From: Takakia lepidozioides
Taxonomy: Eukaryota > Streptophyta > Takakiopsida > Takakiales > Takakiaceae
Length of the DNA stretch: 64,000 nt
Assembly: GCA_030704615.1 (NCBI GenBank)
Contig: CM060731.1
Coordinates: 5,890,001 to 5,954,000, forward strand
Direction: 5' to 3'
In this document: positions 11,337-21,637 of the stretch, in pieces
Layout of the letters: the number at the start of each line of letters is the position of its first letter
How positions within the stretch are numbered: the stretch's first letter is position 1
Program-made: the position numbers and the translations under genes
Notes under the pieces: model-generated
The model's input: only the letters and a program-made list of their open reading frames with translations
What the model was told of the DNA's origin: nothing
Database searches by the model: none

Positions 11337-11357
11337 GGAAATGCGGCACCGCATTCG
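11337..11357. repeat. Intronic palindrome 2
   Basis: GGAAATGCGGCACCGCATTC lies between the LTR insertion and the next exon acceptor (CAG at 11431-11433), so it sits in an intron of the ParB-type gene. Confidence 0.85.
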
Positions 11358-11433
11358 CATTTTTATGTTCTCGGTTGCACTCTACGAGTACGTTGGTCTC
11401 AACTTTTGCTCACGCATGCTGACTGCCCTGCAG

Positions 11434-12546
11434 GTATATGAAATACGTGCTTCTTCAGACAGGGGCCCTGGCTCAAGAGCCCCCGTTCTTCATGGCTTGG
11501 ACCGTGGCGGCCCAAGCTGTGTCTACACACCAAGATGCAGAAACATGGCACGCCGCGCATCTCGTTGGATGCCCGTGGTACCTGGACATGTCTGGCGGAA
11601 TTGTTGACGAGTTGAGAAAGATCTGCACGCGAAAGCAAGAAGAAGAAAGGAAATACGTGTCCCTACTCGGCCAGAGTCGGCAAAGGAAGTTGCTGCTCTG
11701 GAACAATCCAGAAAGGCAGCTGAGATGGCACAGAAGACGTGGATGCAGCTGTGCAGGCTCCAACAGAAGGGGTCGAAGAAGCGAACTTGCCAGCAAGGAG
11801 CAGCAGTTGTGACACCCAAGAAAACGAAGAAGCAGAAATAGATAGTGCAGGAAGAGGGTGAGGAAGAGGACTCCGATGGAGACTTTTGCAACCAGCCCAC
11901 CCCCCGAAACGCAGCCGAAATCCCCTGTGCCCACCATTGTCACGAGAGGGACAAGAACTGGCTCGGCAAAGAAGGCACTTCAACCCCCCGGGGGCACCCT
12001 TTCGAGCCGGTGGAAATGAAGAGGCCCGAAAGTGGATCCCGATACAGTAGTCCAGTGTGTAAATGAGAGTTTCTTGGCGGCTTTGGATGGACGGGCAGCC
12101 AAGTTGGCATACATGAAGACCATGGAGGGTCTGAAGGGCAGAGCACTGAAGAAGGTGGCTGCCGAAGAGCCTTCCGACACCCCTGGGTTTCTGAAGATGG
12201 TCTCGTTCTTTGAGAGAGGGTGGTGTGCAGACAAGGATTGCAGGAGGGCGGAAATGCCACCGAGTGGTCTTGCGATATGATCATCTTGGATATTTCCGGA
12301 CGGAGAGCCTGTGGAAGGACTGCAAGCTTTGCCATCTTGGAACAGGTACTTCGAGGACTTTTGGAAGAAAGGATTCGGCCTCGCCCGCATGTGTTGGACG
12401 ACAGAGGCTGTGTGGTTGTCCTGGCGAGCAGAGGCAAAAACACGCAAACAGGAATTGCGAAGTGGACCCGCAAGAGCGCCGTCCCAATTCTGAAGAAGAA
12501 GTGGACGTGCATCAACACATTGGGCCTTCGGTCGGAAGGGAAGAAG
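11434..12546 (+). pseudogene. Linker and motif-IV-like part of the ParB/methyltransferase gene
   Basis: After a CTGCAG acceptor the frame gives YMKYVLLQTGALAQEPPFF and WTVAAQAVSTHQDAETWHAA, then shifts into a charged helix (KEVAALEQSRKAAEMAQ), a Lys-rich run, and an acidic patch (EEGEEEDSDG). From 12061 comes a helical segment (LDGRAAKLAYMKTMEGLKG, SFFERGWC), then TEWSCDMIILD at about 12262-12294. Further on, in changing frames, are LPSWNRYFEDFWKKGF and VLDDRGCVVVLASRGKN, and a GTAATT donor follows 12546. 'D-x-I-I-L-D' followed by a 'W...f.....L...G.vvv.as' strand fits motifs IV-V of beta-class amino-methyltransferases, but DPP(Y/W) itself is not present. At least three frameshifts occur. Confidence 0.45.
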
Positions 12547-12592
12547 GTAATTACGACATTGGCACTCGTCCTTCATTTTCTTACGAGTTTTT

Positions 12593-12613
12593 GAAATGCG
12601 GTGCCGCATTCAA
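12593..12613. repeat. Intronic palindrome 3
   Basis: GAAATGCGGTGCCGCATT, followed by CAATTTC, lies in the intron between 12546 and 12643. Confidence 0.85.
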
Positions 12614-12642
12614 TTTCTAATCATTCCCCACTGTGTATGCAG

Positions 12643-13198
12643 ACAAAGCAGTTCGATGCATACTGCTTTGTGAAGGAGAACTCCACCTTTGCTTTCCGGA
12701 AGGAGGGATTGTTGTTGACCCGAACTGCGACCCCATCGATTACGACGTCTTGTTCAACAACGTTCCCAGAGAACTTCTCCCTCATAGCCTCACTTCAACG
12801 GAACCCTTGCGGTATTCACGGACTCGGAGCCCTGCCTTCATTCAGACAATTATGGAGACATGCACTGGCGTGGAGGGCACAGTGCTCGACCTCATCTGGG
12901 ACAGGTATGCAGAATCTTGTTGTATGTTTTCTGCAAATTCTCGTTATGCTTTAATTCGCAACATCTGAAGGGCCATGTCATAATGTGTGGATGGCATTGT
13001 AACAGGTGCCTCAATGTGGCTGGGCGGTTTTCCGACCGACCTCTTTGCCTACGAGGAGACACAATCCGTCTGGGGATCCCATCTGGAAGGGCTGCAACGG
13101 AATGTGAAGGCTCCCATCGAAGCTAAAGATTCCTCGGATTCCTCGGAGTCGGAGGAAGAGACAATGGACATTGATGCCGAGGAGAACCCGGAATACGA
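12643..13198 (+). pseudogene. Motif-I-like methyltransferase region (two exons)
   Basis: Exon 12643-12904 contains EGGIVVDPNCDPIDYDVLFN, VPRELLPHSLTSTEPLRYS and PAFIQTIMETCTGVEGTVLD, and ends at a GTATGC donor. Exon 13006-13198 starts after an AACAG acceptor with GASMWLGGFPTDLFAYEETQ and SVWGSHLEGLQR, followed by a Ser/Glu-rich acidic tail. VLDLIWD joined to TGASMWLGG resembles the motif I 'vLDpFxGsGtt' loop, with FAYEE in the place of the acidic residue that holds AdoMet ribose and the SHLEGLQR helix following. It lies after the motif-IV-like part, the order expected for permuted N6/N4 enzymes. The splice phase is off by one base. The assignment rests on pattern, not on a profile search. Confidence 0.42.
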
Positions 13199-13298
13199 GT
13201 GAGTGCAAACATTGTAAGTTTGCAAGCCTTCTGGGTTTTTTCAAACGCATTTCCGGACTGTGGTTCTTATTGGTCTCGTTGGTGATTGTTATGTGCAG

Positions 13299-13753
13299 GA
13301 TTCCAAGATCCGGGTCGAAACATGTAGGGCCTACACTTCCTGCCAGGAAGAATGTCCCGTTCTTTGCGAGGGGCGACTTCATGACGAGCCCGGTGAAGGA
13401 CTACTCCCTTCCTAGTTATGCAGCTAAACTCGCAAATACAGCGATTAGACGATGATTGAGAATCCCAGTAAAGTAGAGCAGATTTTGGAGAGGGCTAGGG
13501 GAGACAGAAGGATAAGGAAAGAGTTGGCAACAGCTGAGACAGGTAGACGGTGCGAAAGTTCATATGTGATTCAGTGGATGAGAGCGATGCAGACAGGGAG
13601 GACGACGAGCCAACGGAGGTGAGATGGTCGGTTCCGCAAGGTGAAGACGGGATTTTCGAAAGCCTGGCCAACGAGCAGTCCGCTGGAGATGAGAAAGGCA
13701 ATGACGGGGTAGAGGCAGAGCAGGACGACGATAGTGATGATTTTCAAGATTAA
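13299..13753 (+). pseudogene. 3' terminal exon of the ParB-type gene, acidic tail
   Basis: After an ATGTGCAG acceptor the frame gives a basic segment (SKHVGPTLPARKNVPFFARG, YSLPSYAAKLANTAIRR) and a TGA. Shifted downstream frames give an acidic tail (SVDESDADREDDEPTE and EAEQDDDSDDFQD) ending in TAA at 13751-13753. AATAGA-type sequences after the stop may serve polyadenylation. No enzymatic motif is visible; acidic tails like this are common in chromatin-associated proteins. Confidence 0.45.
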
Positions 13754-13888
13754 TAGAATTTTAATGAACTCTCTGTATATTTAAATTATATTCCAGAGTA
13801 TATAAAGGAAATTCTCCCCGTCCTTCATGTCCCCTCTCCCATGTGCTTCTCAACGACAACATCGTCCAAACCTGGTCCCTCCCAAAAT

Positions 13889-14790
13889 CGGAAATGCGGC
13901 ACCGCATTTCAATGTCGAACGGAAATGTGCAACTGCAAAAACCTCCTTGGAAATGCGGCACCGCATTTCCAAAACCGGGGCAAGAACAATTTTCTGTTTC
14001 ATGGTTTGGACATCAGAAACTGTTCGGCCGAACGGAAATGCGGTGTCGCATTTCCGTTTTCGACACAGCAGTTTTGCCGATTGCCAGCTCCTTCCATGGA
14101 CGTAAATGGAAATGCGGAGCTCGAACATGGAAATGCAGTGCCGCATTTACATTTTTGGAGATGGACATTTTTCCAACTGCAGACCCATCGACGGAAATGC
14201 GCTCCCCATTCCATGATGCTAGACAGGAATGCGGCACCGCATTCCATTTTCCAATAAGAAATTCGATGACGTACATGGGAAATGCGGCGCCGCATTTCCA
14301 GAACGGACATCATTGTTTGTCCAATTCCAGACCCTTTGACGGAAATGCGGCAACGCATTACATTGTTATATAAAAACTTTCAATTGTCAAACATGGAAAT
14401 GCGGCGCCGCATTTCCAAAACAGACATCGTTGTTTGTCCAATTCCAGACCCGTGTGGGCATTCCGTCTTGTTGGACGGAAATGCGGCACCACATTCCATT
14501 GTCCAATACGAAATTTTGATGACGGACATGGAAATGCGGTGCCGCATTTCCAGAACGGACATCGTTGTTTGTCCAATTCCAGACCCTTCGACGGAAATGC
14601 GGTGCCGCATTTCATTGTCCTACGAATTTCGATGACGGACAGGAAATGCGGTGCCCGCATTTCAGTATGGACATGGACAAGCATTACCGACTGACATGCT
14701 CGGACAATTCAAGGAATATGGAAATGCGGTGCCGCATTTCCAATTCGAAGTATGGTAATGCCATGTCAAGAAATGAAATGTTGTACAACA
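13889..14790. repeat. Palindrome array A2 (about 15 units)
   Basis: Same palindrome class as A1 (AAATGCGGCGCCGCATTT, variable centre), downstream of the ParB-type gene. Units lie at about 13889, 13950, 14033, 14127, 14226, 14278, 14339, 14393, 14475, 14527, 14589, 14640, 14718 and 14771. Spacers share the phrase TTTGTCCAATTCCAGACCC (14317, 14433, 14565). Average spacing is about 60 bp, slightly longer than in A1. With A1 it brackets the ParB-type gene. Confidence 0.95.
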
Positions 14791-15036
14791 TTTCCGTTAG
14801 GACCACAACAGATCAGGACTCTGTTATCGCTGACTATGGTATATTCATATGGACAGACACATTGTAGAAATGAGACCACAAATTGTAAACAGTGGGCCAA
14901 TTACGGCAGTTCTTGAACACGCTGAAACACAAGCACACAGAAGTGAGGTACGATGGGTTGTTCTATTGATCGAACACGGTGTCTCACATTTAGCAACTCC
15001 AGACAAATCTAAGCCATTCCTCCTTCTACATGGGCG

Positions 15037-15604
15037 TCACCAAGTCGACGGAACTTCGATAGCCCTCAAAACAAGCTCATTACTGAAGCGGCACCTCGAG
15101 GTAAACTGCAATGCGGTCGATCTGGTGCCCTTGGTGGAGCTGACGACAATGTCATGCCCATCAATCATACCACCATCATACATTGGCAAGGTCACTGTGG
15201 GCCTCATGTGCCCGTGCGATTCGTCTTCGCAACTCAGCCAAATGTCTCCATACACTGGAAGAGCGGAGTGAACTCCATGAATATAGTTTTCCCCGGTGCC
15301 GTCCTCCCTGGTCCACTGGCAGCACCAAAGTGAGGCCGTGCGTGATCTGTCCGGCATCCCATTCCACCTTGGTATATCGAGGTCAACAATTTTCAGGACC
15401 CACGGACCGCATTGACCCCCGCCCTCACGCTCAAAGCGGTAATTAGCCCTCCAAATACTCCATGCGCGCAAAGACTCCCGCTTGATTCCAGAAGCGTCTG
15501 TGAAAACAGAGAGCCAGACAATGATGTCTCCTGATTTCTGGTTTGAACATAGCATAATCGTGGCCATGATAAGGGCAGTCAGCAGGATTTCGACGGCACG
15601 GCAT
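15037..15604 (-). pseudogene. Small Cys-rich element-associated protein, copy 1
   Basis: I do not recognise this family. It begins MPCRRNPADCPYHGHDYAMF; a one-base shift follows, and the body continues with KSGDIIVWLSVF, PWVLKIVDLDIPRWNG, TASLWCCQWTREDGTGENY, VYGDIWLSCEDE, LPMYDGGMIDGHDIVVS. Copies at 16.2, 45.4 and 55.9 kb share GDI(I/V)(V/I), a central (C)CxW(T), GE(N/T)(F/Y) and GG(M/A)I(D/E). About 185 residues, mostly predicted strands by eye, several Cys. It lies just outside array A2 on the opposite strand to the ParB-type gene. Confidence 0.55.
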
Positions 15605-16171
15605 CGTTGGAAAGAGTAGCGGAGTACGCTCAATGACAGCAGCTCCGGAATGGAGGAGGCAGCAGCCGCGGTGGCTGAAGAAGTTCAAGCAAACACTTGC
15701 AATTCCTCACAAACACTCCAGGGCACATTTAAATTTCCCCCCCTACAGGAACCTGCACGGATGAAGATTGGCTGCCCATGAATGTAGCCATTTCAGTTTC
15801 CTTCCCTGCCATGCAAACTATGGGCAAGTAAGTGCCAGGTGGGCCTATAGCCACTTGAGATGACGAAGTCCATCCCCCCTTCGATGTAAATGCGGCGCCG
15901 AATTTCCATCCGAGGGATGGACTTCGGTGACAGATTTCAAACTATACCCCGTGGGATGAGAAAGAGGTATCGGTTTTATCCACCGCTGGCTGATGAACAC
16001 GTTACACGATGATTGGGGGTACTGGTGGGTACGTGGGACCCAGATGCTCCATTATTGGAGCCCGCACTGCTCTTCCGCTTCTCATCATTTCGAAAATCTA
16101 AGGGCTTCGTTGTTGTCCGCAAGGTCATTGTCATCGGCATCAAAGACGTCCTCAGGTCCTCCTTTGCAAGG
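15605..16171. other. Spacer between two small-family copies
   Basis: No coding frame is supported. It holds one diverged palindrome (AAATGCGGCGCCGAATTTCC at about 15888-15907) flanked by CATCC/GGATGG-type sequence, which is a hybrid of the AAATGCGG and AATTTCGG classes. Confidence 0.6.
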
Positions 16172-16691
16172 ATGCCGTGCTTCCGGAACCGAGACGACTG
16201 CCCTTATGGAGGCTTCGATTATGCAATGTATTCGGCCACATCGGGAGACATCGTTATTTGGTACACAGTTTACACATAAGATACTGGTTCGAATGTGGAA
16301 ACATTGTCTGCTTTTGAGTATATCCCAGGCCACTACGCCTTCGAGCGGGGTGACGATCTTGGTCTGAGGAGTCCGGCTCTTGCGCATCCTTGATTCCGAT
16401 TTTCCCAGCTACGACGGGCACCCATGCAGAAGAATGCGCACTGCTATGCTGTTGCGGTGGAACTGCTGCCAGTGGACGTGGGTGGACTCCATCGGAGAGA
16501 CGTATACTCCTAAAGGAGTGCGCTCCTCTTCTCCATTGTATGGGGACATTCGCATTGGTGTGGACGACGAAAACGTGAAGCTTTCCATATTCGATGGTGG
16601 TATGATTGAAGGGCGACATTGTGGTGAACATCAACAGTGGCGGTACAACGGCTGCAATCCAGTTTACTTGGAGGAGCCGGATGACTCATGA
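16172..16691 (+). pseudogene. Small Cys-rich element-associated protein, copy 2
   Basis: Homologous to copy 1 but on the plus strand. It starts MPCFRNRDDCPYGGFDYAMY, continues TSGDIVIWYTVYT to a stop, then, after frame changes, VLRILDSDFPSYDGH, LLRWNCCQWTWVDSIGETY, SSPLYGDIRIGVDDE and FDGGMIEG. The conserved CCQWT, GET and GGMIEG boxes align with copies 1 and 3. Copies 1 and 2 face each other tail to tail. Function unknown. Confidence 0.55.
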
Positions 16692-17670
16692 GCTAGTTCT
16701 CAGAGCAGTCAAAGTCCCATTGACAACGTGACTTGTATTCAGAAGGCACAGGGCTAAAGATTTGTTTGCACAATCAGCACAGTAGACGTGCTTCAAATGC
16801 AATTCATGTGGATCAATAAAAACCCCATGTGCCCTCTTTTTGTTCTATTTTGTATCCATCGTTCCCAGAATGCATCATTCCTCATTTCGTTTGGGATTGG
16901 GAGTGTGGGTGGATTTTGCAAATGGCTGGTAGGCTGAAATGGCCCCCCATTGTACAGAGCAGTACCACCCTACCATTCGCGAAACATTGCCTTTCAATAT
17001 GTAATTCTAAAAAACATTGCCGAACCTCCTTCATCGGGAGGTCCTTCTCCCCCTATGACCGTGACACCCTAAACCCTATCCCCGCGGACACTCATTTCCG
17101 GAAAATAGTCCTGCTCATGTTTTTTTCGACACTTACGACTCTGCTCATGGCTCATGCCGCTCATGGCTCATGGCTCATGAAATAGCAACCCCCGGCTGTG
17201 GTCATGGTTGAGGTGCCTGATTTTATCAACTGTGCCGTTGTAGCTGCTGCCTTTAGTTGACCATCTACGCATGTAGGTTTCTTGTAGCTATTGATCCAGA
17301 GGGAACTATACGTAATCTTAGTGCTTGAAATCTGGCCCTCTTGGATGAATCTGGACCCACACTCTATTCCTTCTCCTTTAGCTATCCATGCCTCTGCACA
17401 AATCATGCATTCATCTTTCCCTTGCTGCTAGCAGCTGACAATGACAACCTAGGAAACACCCAATCATACTAGTTCGTATGCTGAATTGCGTCTGCTACTC
17501 TCTGTCAGCTAACAGGGATTCAACTTTTTGCCTCGGTTGTCCCACCATTGACTGGGGTCAACAAAGTATTCATTCCATACCTTCTCTCTGTTACCTGTTT
17601 TTGGATACTTTCCTGTTATCACATTGGCAATATCATGTCAAAGTCACTCCAAACCAGATTCACTCAACCA
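16692..17670. other. Intergenic, with a GCTCATG cluster
   Basis: No supported gene. At about 17125-17180 there is a cluster of GCTCATG(G/C) repeats ending GAAATAGCAACC; similar clusters lie near 46.8 kb and, in reverse, near 55.4 kb. A diverged relative of the VDGQL-type sequence at 17.8 kb occurs near 17240. Confidence 0.5.
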
Positions 17671-17910
17671 GCTAACTTGCAGAATTCAACATGGAATTTA
17701 GGGCCGATTCTGAGAAGAGGAAAAAACAGGGTGAAATGTGTTGAAGAAGGTGCCTGAACATTAGCAGTGCCTTGTTCTATCATTTGTGCTGCTGCCGCTG
17801 CTGTTTCCAGTTGACCATCTACCCAACGACCTAACTTGTAGAATTCAATATGCATCTCAGGGCCGAGTCTGATGAGAGGGCAAAACAGGCTGAAAATAGG
17901 TCGAAGAAGA
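17671..17910. repeat. Two tandem degenerate copies of a 160 bp unit
   Basis: CTAACTTGCAGAATTCAA at about 17671 and CTAACTTGTAGAATTCAA at about 17831 start two copies that also share AGGGCCGA, AAAACAGG and GAAGAAGGTGCC. On the minus strand the copies hold VDGQLETAAAAAQMIEQGT-like text, repeated more distantly at about 17240. Probably a decayed transposon or gene piece. Confidence 0.6.
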
Positions 17911-18130
17911 AGGTGCCCTCACCACATTGTCCTTGACCTTGTGGCATGATCCATGGAGGATTTGACCATCAACCCAAAAGGACCCCTTGTGTGTGCTACT
18001 TGTGTCAGGTGATGTCGGATTGGTCTGTGAGAACCAACACGGTGCAACTGAGCAGGTATAGATTGAAACACAACCTGCTAAGACCGAGCTGACTCTCCCA
18101 AGAACCTTGTAAACATAATGAGGAAGAATA

Positions 18131-18821
18131 TCAAATCATGGTACTAACAGGAGCCAAGAGCCCACATGTGAAGGATGGACAAACTTCTTCACATCGTACA
18201 TTAAGAAAAAGCCACACCTTGCGATTGCGGTTGTCCCACCATCGTGAGTGACATATGAATGACATATGGTACAATTCCAGCTTTGACGATGTCACCATGG
18301 ACCTCTTTCCCCTTTTCCAGAGCTCCCAGGCTTGCACACATTGCAAAACACAAACAAATGTGATGTGGTTGGGCTTCACCCCTTTGCGCAGAATCTGCTC
18401 ATAGGTCTCAAAAGCATTCCTCCCACACCCATGCTTGGTAAATCCTGCCAACATTATATTCCACGTGATCAAGATCGTTGAGGCATTCTGTTGAATGCTT
18501 GGTGAGCATCCACGATGCTCCCGCCCTTAACGTACATGTTGACAAGGGTGTTGAGTAGAAAAACATTTGGCGCGAATCCACTTTGGATAATGTGCGTGTG
18601 CACCTGCTTTCCAACTTCCAGACCTTTCATCTTGATGCACTTAGCAAGAGACAGACATAGGTATCTGAATCTGCTGAAATGCCTCCTTGGTTTAAAGTCT
18701 GTAGAGCCTCTGTTAGTTTGCTTGCCTCACAAAGCATCTTCACATGCGCAGAAGTGCTAGAAGAGGCATTGTGGACTCCCTCTCTCGAACCTCTTTCAGA
18801 AGCTCGAGCACGCGGGGGCAT
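18131..18821 (-). pseudogene. PLS-type PPR protein pseudogene
   Basis: Pentatricopeptide repeat sequence in three frames: an N-terminal piece SKLTEALQTLNQGG and DTYVCLLL, then after a shift near 18640 KCIKMKGLEVGKQVHTHI, SGFAPNVFLLNTLVNMYVKG, DAHQAFNRMPQR, and after a shift near 18475 TWNIMLAGFTKHG, RNAFETYEQILRKGVKP, HITFVCVLQ. These are the L, S and P motif signatures of plant organelle RNA-editing and processing factors. No E or DYW domain remains. It is inactive. Confidence 0.8.
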
Positions 18822-19030
18822 CCCTTCCCCGCGCTACTTTTCAGGCATTTCGGGCAGGTTCCAAAGAAATTGACGACGACGATGACGTGTCTATGATGAC
18901 CTGTCTACGATGATGTGGCACCATGGCACCCTATTCCTGTTCTACGCTAAACTAGCTTCCGACCTTCGGTCCTCGCTAGAACTTTAGGTGAAAAAAAATT
19001 ATCCTAACGGGGTGATTTGAACGTACTAGA

Positions 19031-19125
19031 GAACGGGCCGTGTTGGCCGATTCTGCCCTGTAAGCGGCCTTTGGGCGAGCCCTATGGCCGCGCAGAGGGC
19101 AGAGTCGGCCAAACACGGCCCGTTC
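19031..19125. repeat. Long nearly perfect hairpin, about 95 nt
   Basis: The left arm GAACGGGCCGTGTTGGCC (from 19031) pairs with GGCCAAACACGGCCCGTTC (to 19125). Inside it GCGGCC, then GGGC, pairs with GCCC, then GGCCGC, around a GA loop, separated by short bulges. It lies directly beside the TTAA-flanked element below. It could be a folded-back terminal repeat, a small foldback MITE or a miRNA-like precursor. Confidence 0.85.
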
Positions 19126-19136
19126 ACTGGCATTAA

Positions 19137-19415
19137 AAGCAGGTGTGGCGTATTCTCGTCGCCACCTGGTGCAATATGATTGGGGTTCAATTATCCAATA
19201 TCGATTGCCCAGATTCAGGGCCCCTGAGAGGATATAAACGGGGCGAGCGGGAAGGCAGGCGGGATGATGGCTACTGGCTGATCACATGGACCTGGTGGTT
19301 GCTCTACCGTCCTCCGTGCATAATCGGCCATCGCTGCCGAATCGGCAGTAGACCTGGGTGGCCGATTCGGCCTGACAATTAGTCTAAAAAATGGCAGAAT
19401 ACGCCACACCTGCTT
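19137..19415. mobile_element. 279 bp MITE with perfect 20 bp TIRs and TTAA flanks
   Basis: The ends are AAGCAGGTGTGGCGTATTCT and its exact reverse complement AGAATACGCCACACCTGCTT, flanked by TTAA at 19133-19136 and 19416-19419. TTAA duplication is typical of piggyBac-type transposition. No coding capacity. A TA or TTA duplication with a longer TIR is the alternative reading. Confidence 0.82.
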
Positions 19416-19419
19416 TTAA

Positions 19420-20447
19420 CGACTAGATAGACCAACTTGCCGTGTAGGATGACAACATTGGTTGAGCAGGGCCAGGTGTTGCTATCATGCAATTTCAAAT
19501 AATATTATCTAATATATAATGAATTGATTGAATTTGTGGGGATAGAAAATATACACACTATTTGAACATATATATTGCTTTGTCTACTCAACCAAAGCAT
19601 CATGACATTTCCGGTTTGCCTTGCTAGTCTGCTCAAATATTTTTGTGACCATACAACCACACGGTATTTAGTGAATTTCATCAAATTCCATATGAAAGAC
19701 AACAAACACCACATGCACACATACAATAAAAATTGCAGCATTCGAAAAATATGATACATGCAAATGATTTTCTCAATTCCAAAATGTTGAACAGTGAAGC
19801 ACTGAATATAGTAGCATATGCCTCAAGAGGAAAAAAAAAAAAAACCTCTTTAAATGGGGAGGCATGTCTATATCCTTTCCGGTGAAGGTTTTTACAAAGA
19901 TCTACACACACCCCCCCATGATGGAAATAGATAGTGACTAAATGGTAACAAAAATCACCACATCCGTTGACCGTAGACATGATCAATGGCCAAGTATGCA
20001 CCTATGGTAATCTAGTGATTTTTTGAGTGACTTAGGACGCGGATGATTTTGATTAGTGTTTTTTTCTGGTACAAAAAAAAAGGTTTTGTTGTTGTGTGGG
20101 TGAAGTTTTGACAATACAATGTGGCACCACATATCACAATGCGGCGAGGTAGATGATAGAACATCATGCATGGCAAGCCATTGGAAAATGGTACCAATGA
20201 TCATAAATTACTTGGAGGATTCATATTGCACAATTTGTTTGTCATTATCATGATAACAACAGTAACAATTGCAAGTAGTAACAATTGCAAGTATAATTGG
20301 TCTTGGTAGGTTGTAAACCTCGTCTAGGTTTAGAAATGAAATATAGTGTAGCGTAAAAACAGGTGATAGACCAAATCTTGTCGGATGTATGGGATGAAAA
20401 TGATCACTGGAAGGTTGCCATGATGAAGCTTTCAATTGTCGTTTTTC
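19420..20447. other. AT-rich intergenic region
   Basis: No supported gene. It contains homopolymer runs (A15 near 19838, A9 near 20076) and one nearby duplication of TAGTAACAATTGCAAGTA at about 20265-20292. Confidence 0.5.
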
Positions 20448-20451
20448 TTAA

Positions 20452-21637
20452 CCCTTAATTGTCAAACCGACCCCTTTTGGGTCGGTTAGGTTTCAGCCAT
20501 AACTTCCTGTGGTTAAGGCTGATTGGCCTTTTTTTTGGCTCAATGGACAGATAATCGGGTCCCCTTCATGGCATTGGCCAATTGGTCAATGCCTGAAGGG
20601 GTATGGGTCTGGACCAATTGGAAGGGGGCACACTCAGCTTTTTTAGGCCAATTTGGCCCCCCTAACCTGCCCAAGTTGCTGACATGGCAACTGTGGTCAG
20701 GTTAGGGTGACTGAAAGATACCAAGGTTAGGGCGGCACGCTCCCCCAAACCCTTTGATTGCCCAGCAGGGGCATGGCGCCCGGCGCAGGTCTGGGCCCTA
20801 GCCTGAATCCACGGCGATGGCAGCTCCGGCTAACGCCATGCAGGGCGGGCTGGAGGGAGTGCAGCCATGATGGCGGGGCTCGAGAAAAACGCCACGAGGG
20901 GTGGGCCAAACCTAGGGTGGGGGTTTGAGAGGGTTGAGGGTGGAGTGGCCCCCCATGAAAGCAGGGCCGTGTAGCCAGAGGAACTCCCAAACCCCGCGCC
21001 CTTCTGGGCTACGGCTCCAAATATCCTAGGCCTGCAGGCTATACCAAAGGTGTGCCATTTGAAGTCTTGGGCAGGGAATCTAAGGATGCGGTGCATTGGC
21101 TGATTGGCCTCAAAGTTTTTCGGGGACTTCATATGGAAGCCCATGACATTTCAACCGGAGGGATTAGGGATTGACCGGCTGAATTTTTTTGTATAATTTT
21201 AGGAAGAGAGATTTTGGCTTGCCCAAAGAAAATGACATATTTTGACCCCCCAATTTGTCACTACAAAGGAGCCCACTTGAGAACATTTCAGAAAAAACTG
21301 AAATTTTATGAGAATGTGTGTTATCAGGTATGGAACAACATTCTTGAGACTCTCAAATAGAAAAAAATAAAATGCCCAAATACAAGCAAAAAACTGCTTT
21401 TTTCGGCACCTAGTTCTTAGTGGAGATTTTTTGTTGTCCCCACTCTACACTTCATAATCTTCAGATCTGGCAGTTGGATTTTGGTGAAACTTTTTGTGGT
21501 AGGAGGTGGGGTAGGTGGGAAGTAATTCCAACGGTCAGTTTTACAGGGACACAAAGATTCTATAGATAATTTTTTTTTTGTGGGCCAGGGTCATGTTTTT
21601 CCACGAGAGGGTGAAAATGAGTTTTGACACTTAAGGG
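20452..21637. mobile_element. piggyBac-like non-autonomous element, 1.19 kb
   Basis: The left end is CCCTTAATTGTCAAACCGAC and the right end GTTTTGACACTTAAGGG, forming a 17 bp imperfect inverted repeat. Both sides are flanked by TTAA (20448-20451 and 21638-21641). A CCC terminus next to TTAA is the piggyBac hallmark. A second internal hairpin (GACCCCTTTTGGGTCGG) follows the left end. No transposase frame is present, so it would depend on an enzyme made elsewhere. The GC-rich 20.7-21.1 kb part has no supported gene. Confidence 0.78.

Larger units (their letters stand above)
4171..13753 (+). pseudogene. ParB-like / N6-N4 methyltransferase-like composite gene, whole locus
   Basis: A long intron-containing gene with at least nine recognisable exon segments bounded by GT-AG signals. 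The order is a basic Ser/Pro/Lys-rich N-terminus, a ParB/sulfiredoxin-like domain with DGNHR, a helical middle, a Lys-rich linker with an acidic patch, a region resembling a beta-class (permuted) amino-methyltransferase, and an acidic tail. It is broken by an in-frame stop before DGNHR, several frameshifts between and inside exons, and a 4.45 kb chromovirus in the fifth ParB-side exon. Palindromes matching the flanking arrays also lie in three of its introns. ParB-methyltransferase fusions are known from phage and mobile bacterial DNA; finding the combination in a spliced plant-type locus is unusual. The ParB call is moderately firm, the methyltransferase call tentative. A homologous N-terminal fragment occurs at 40.2-40.6 kb. 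Confidence 0.6.
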
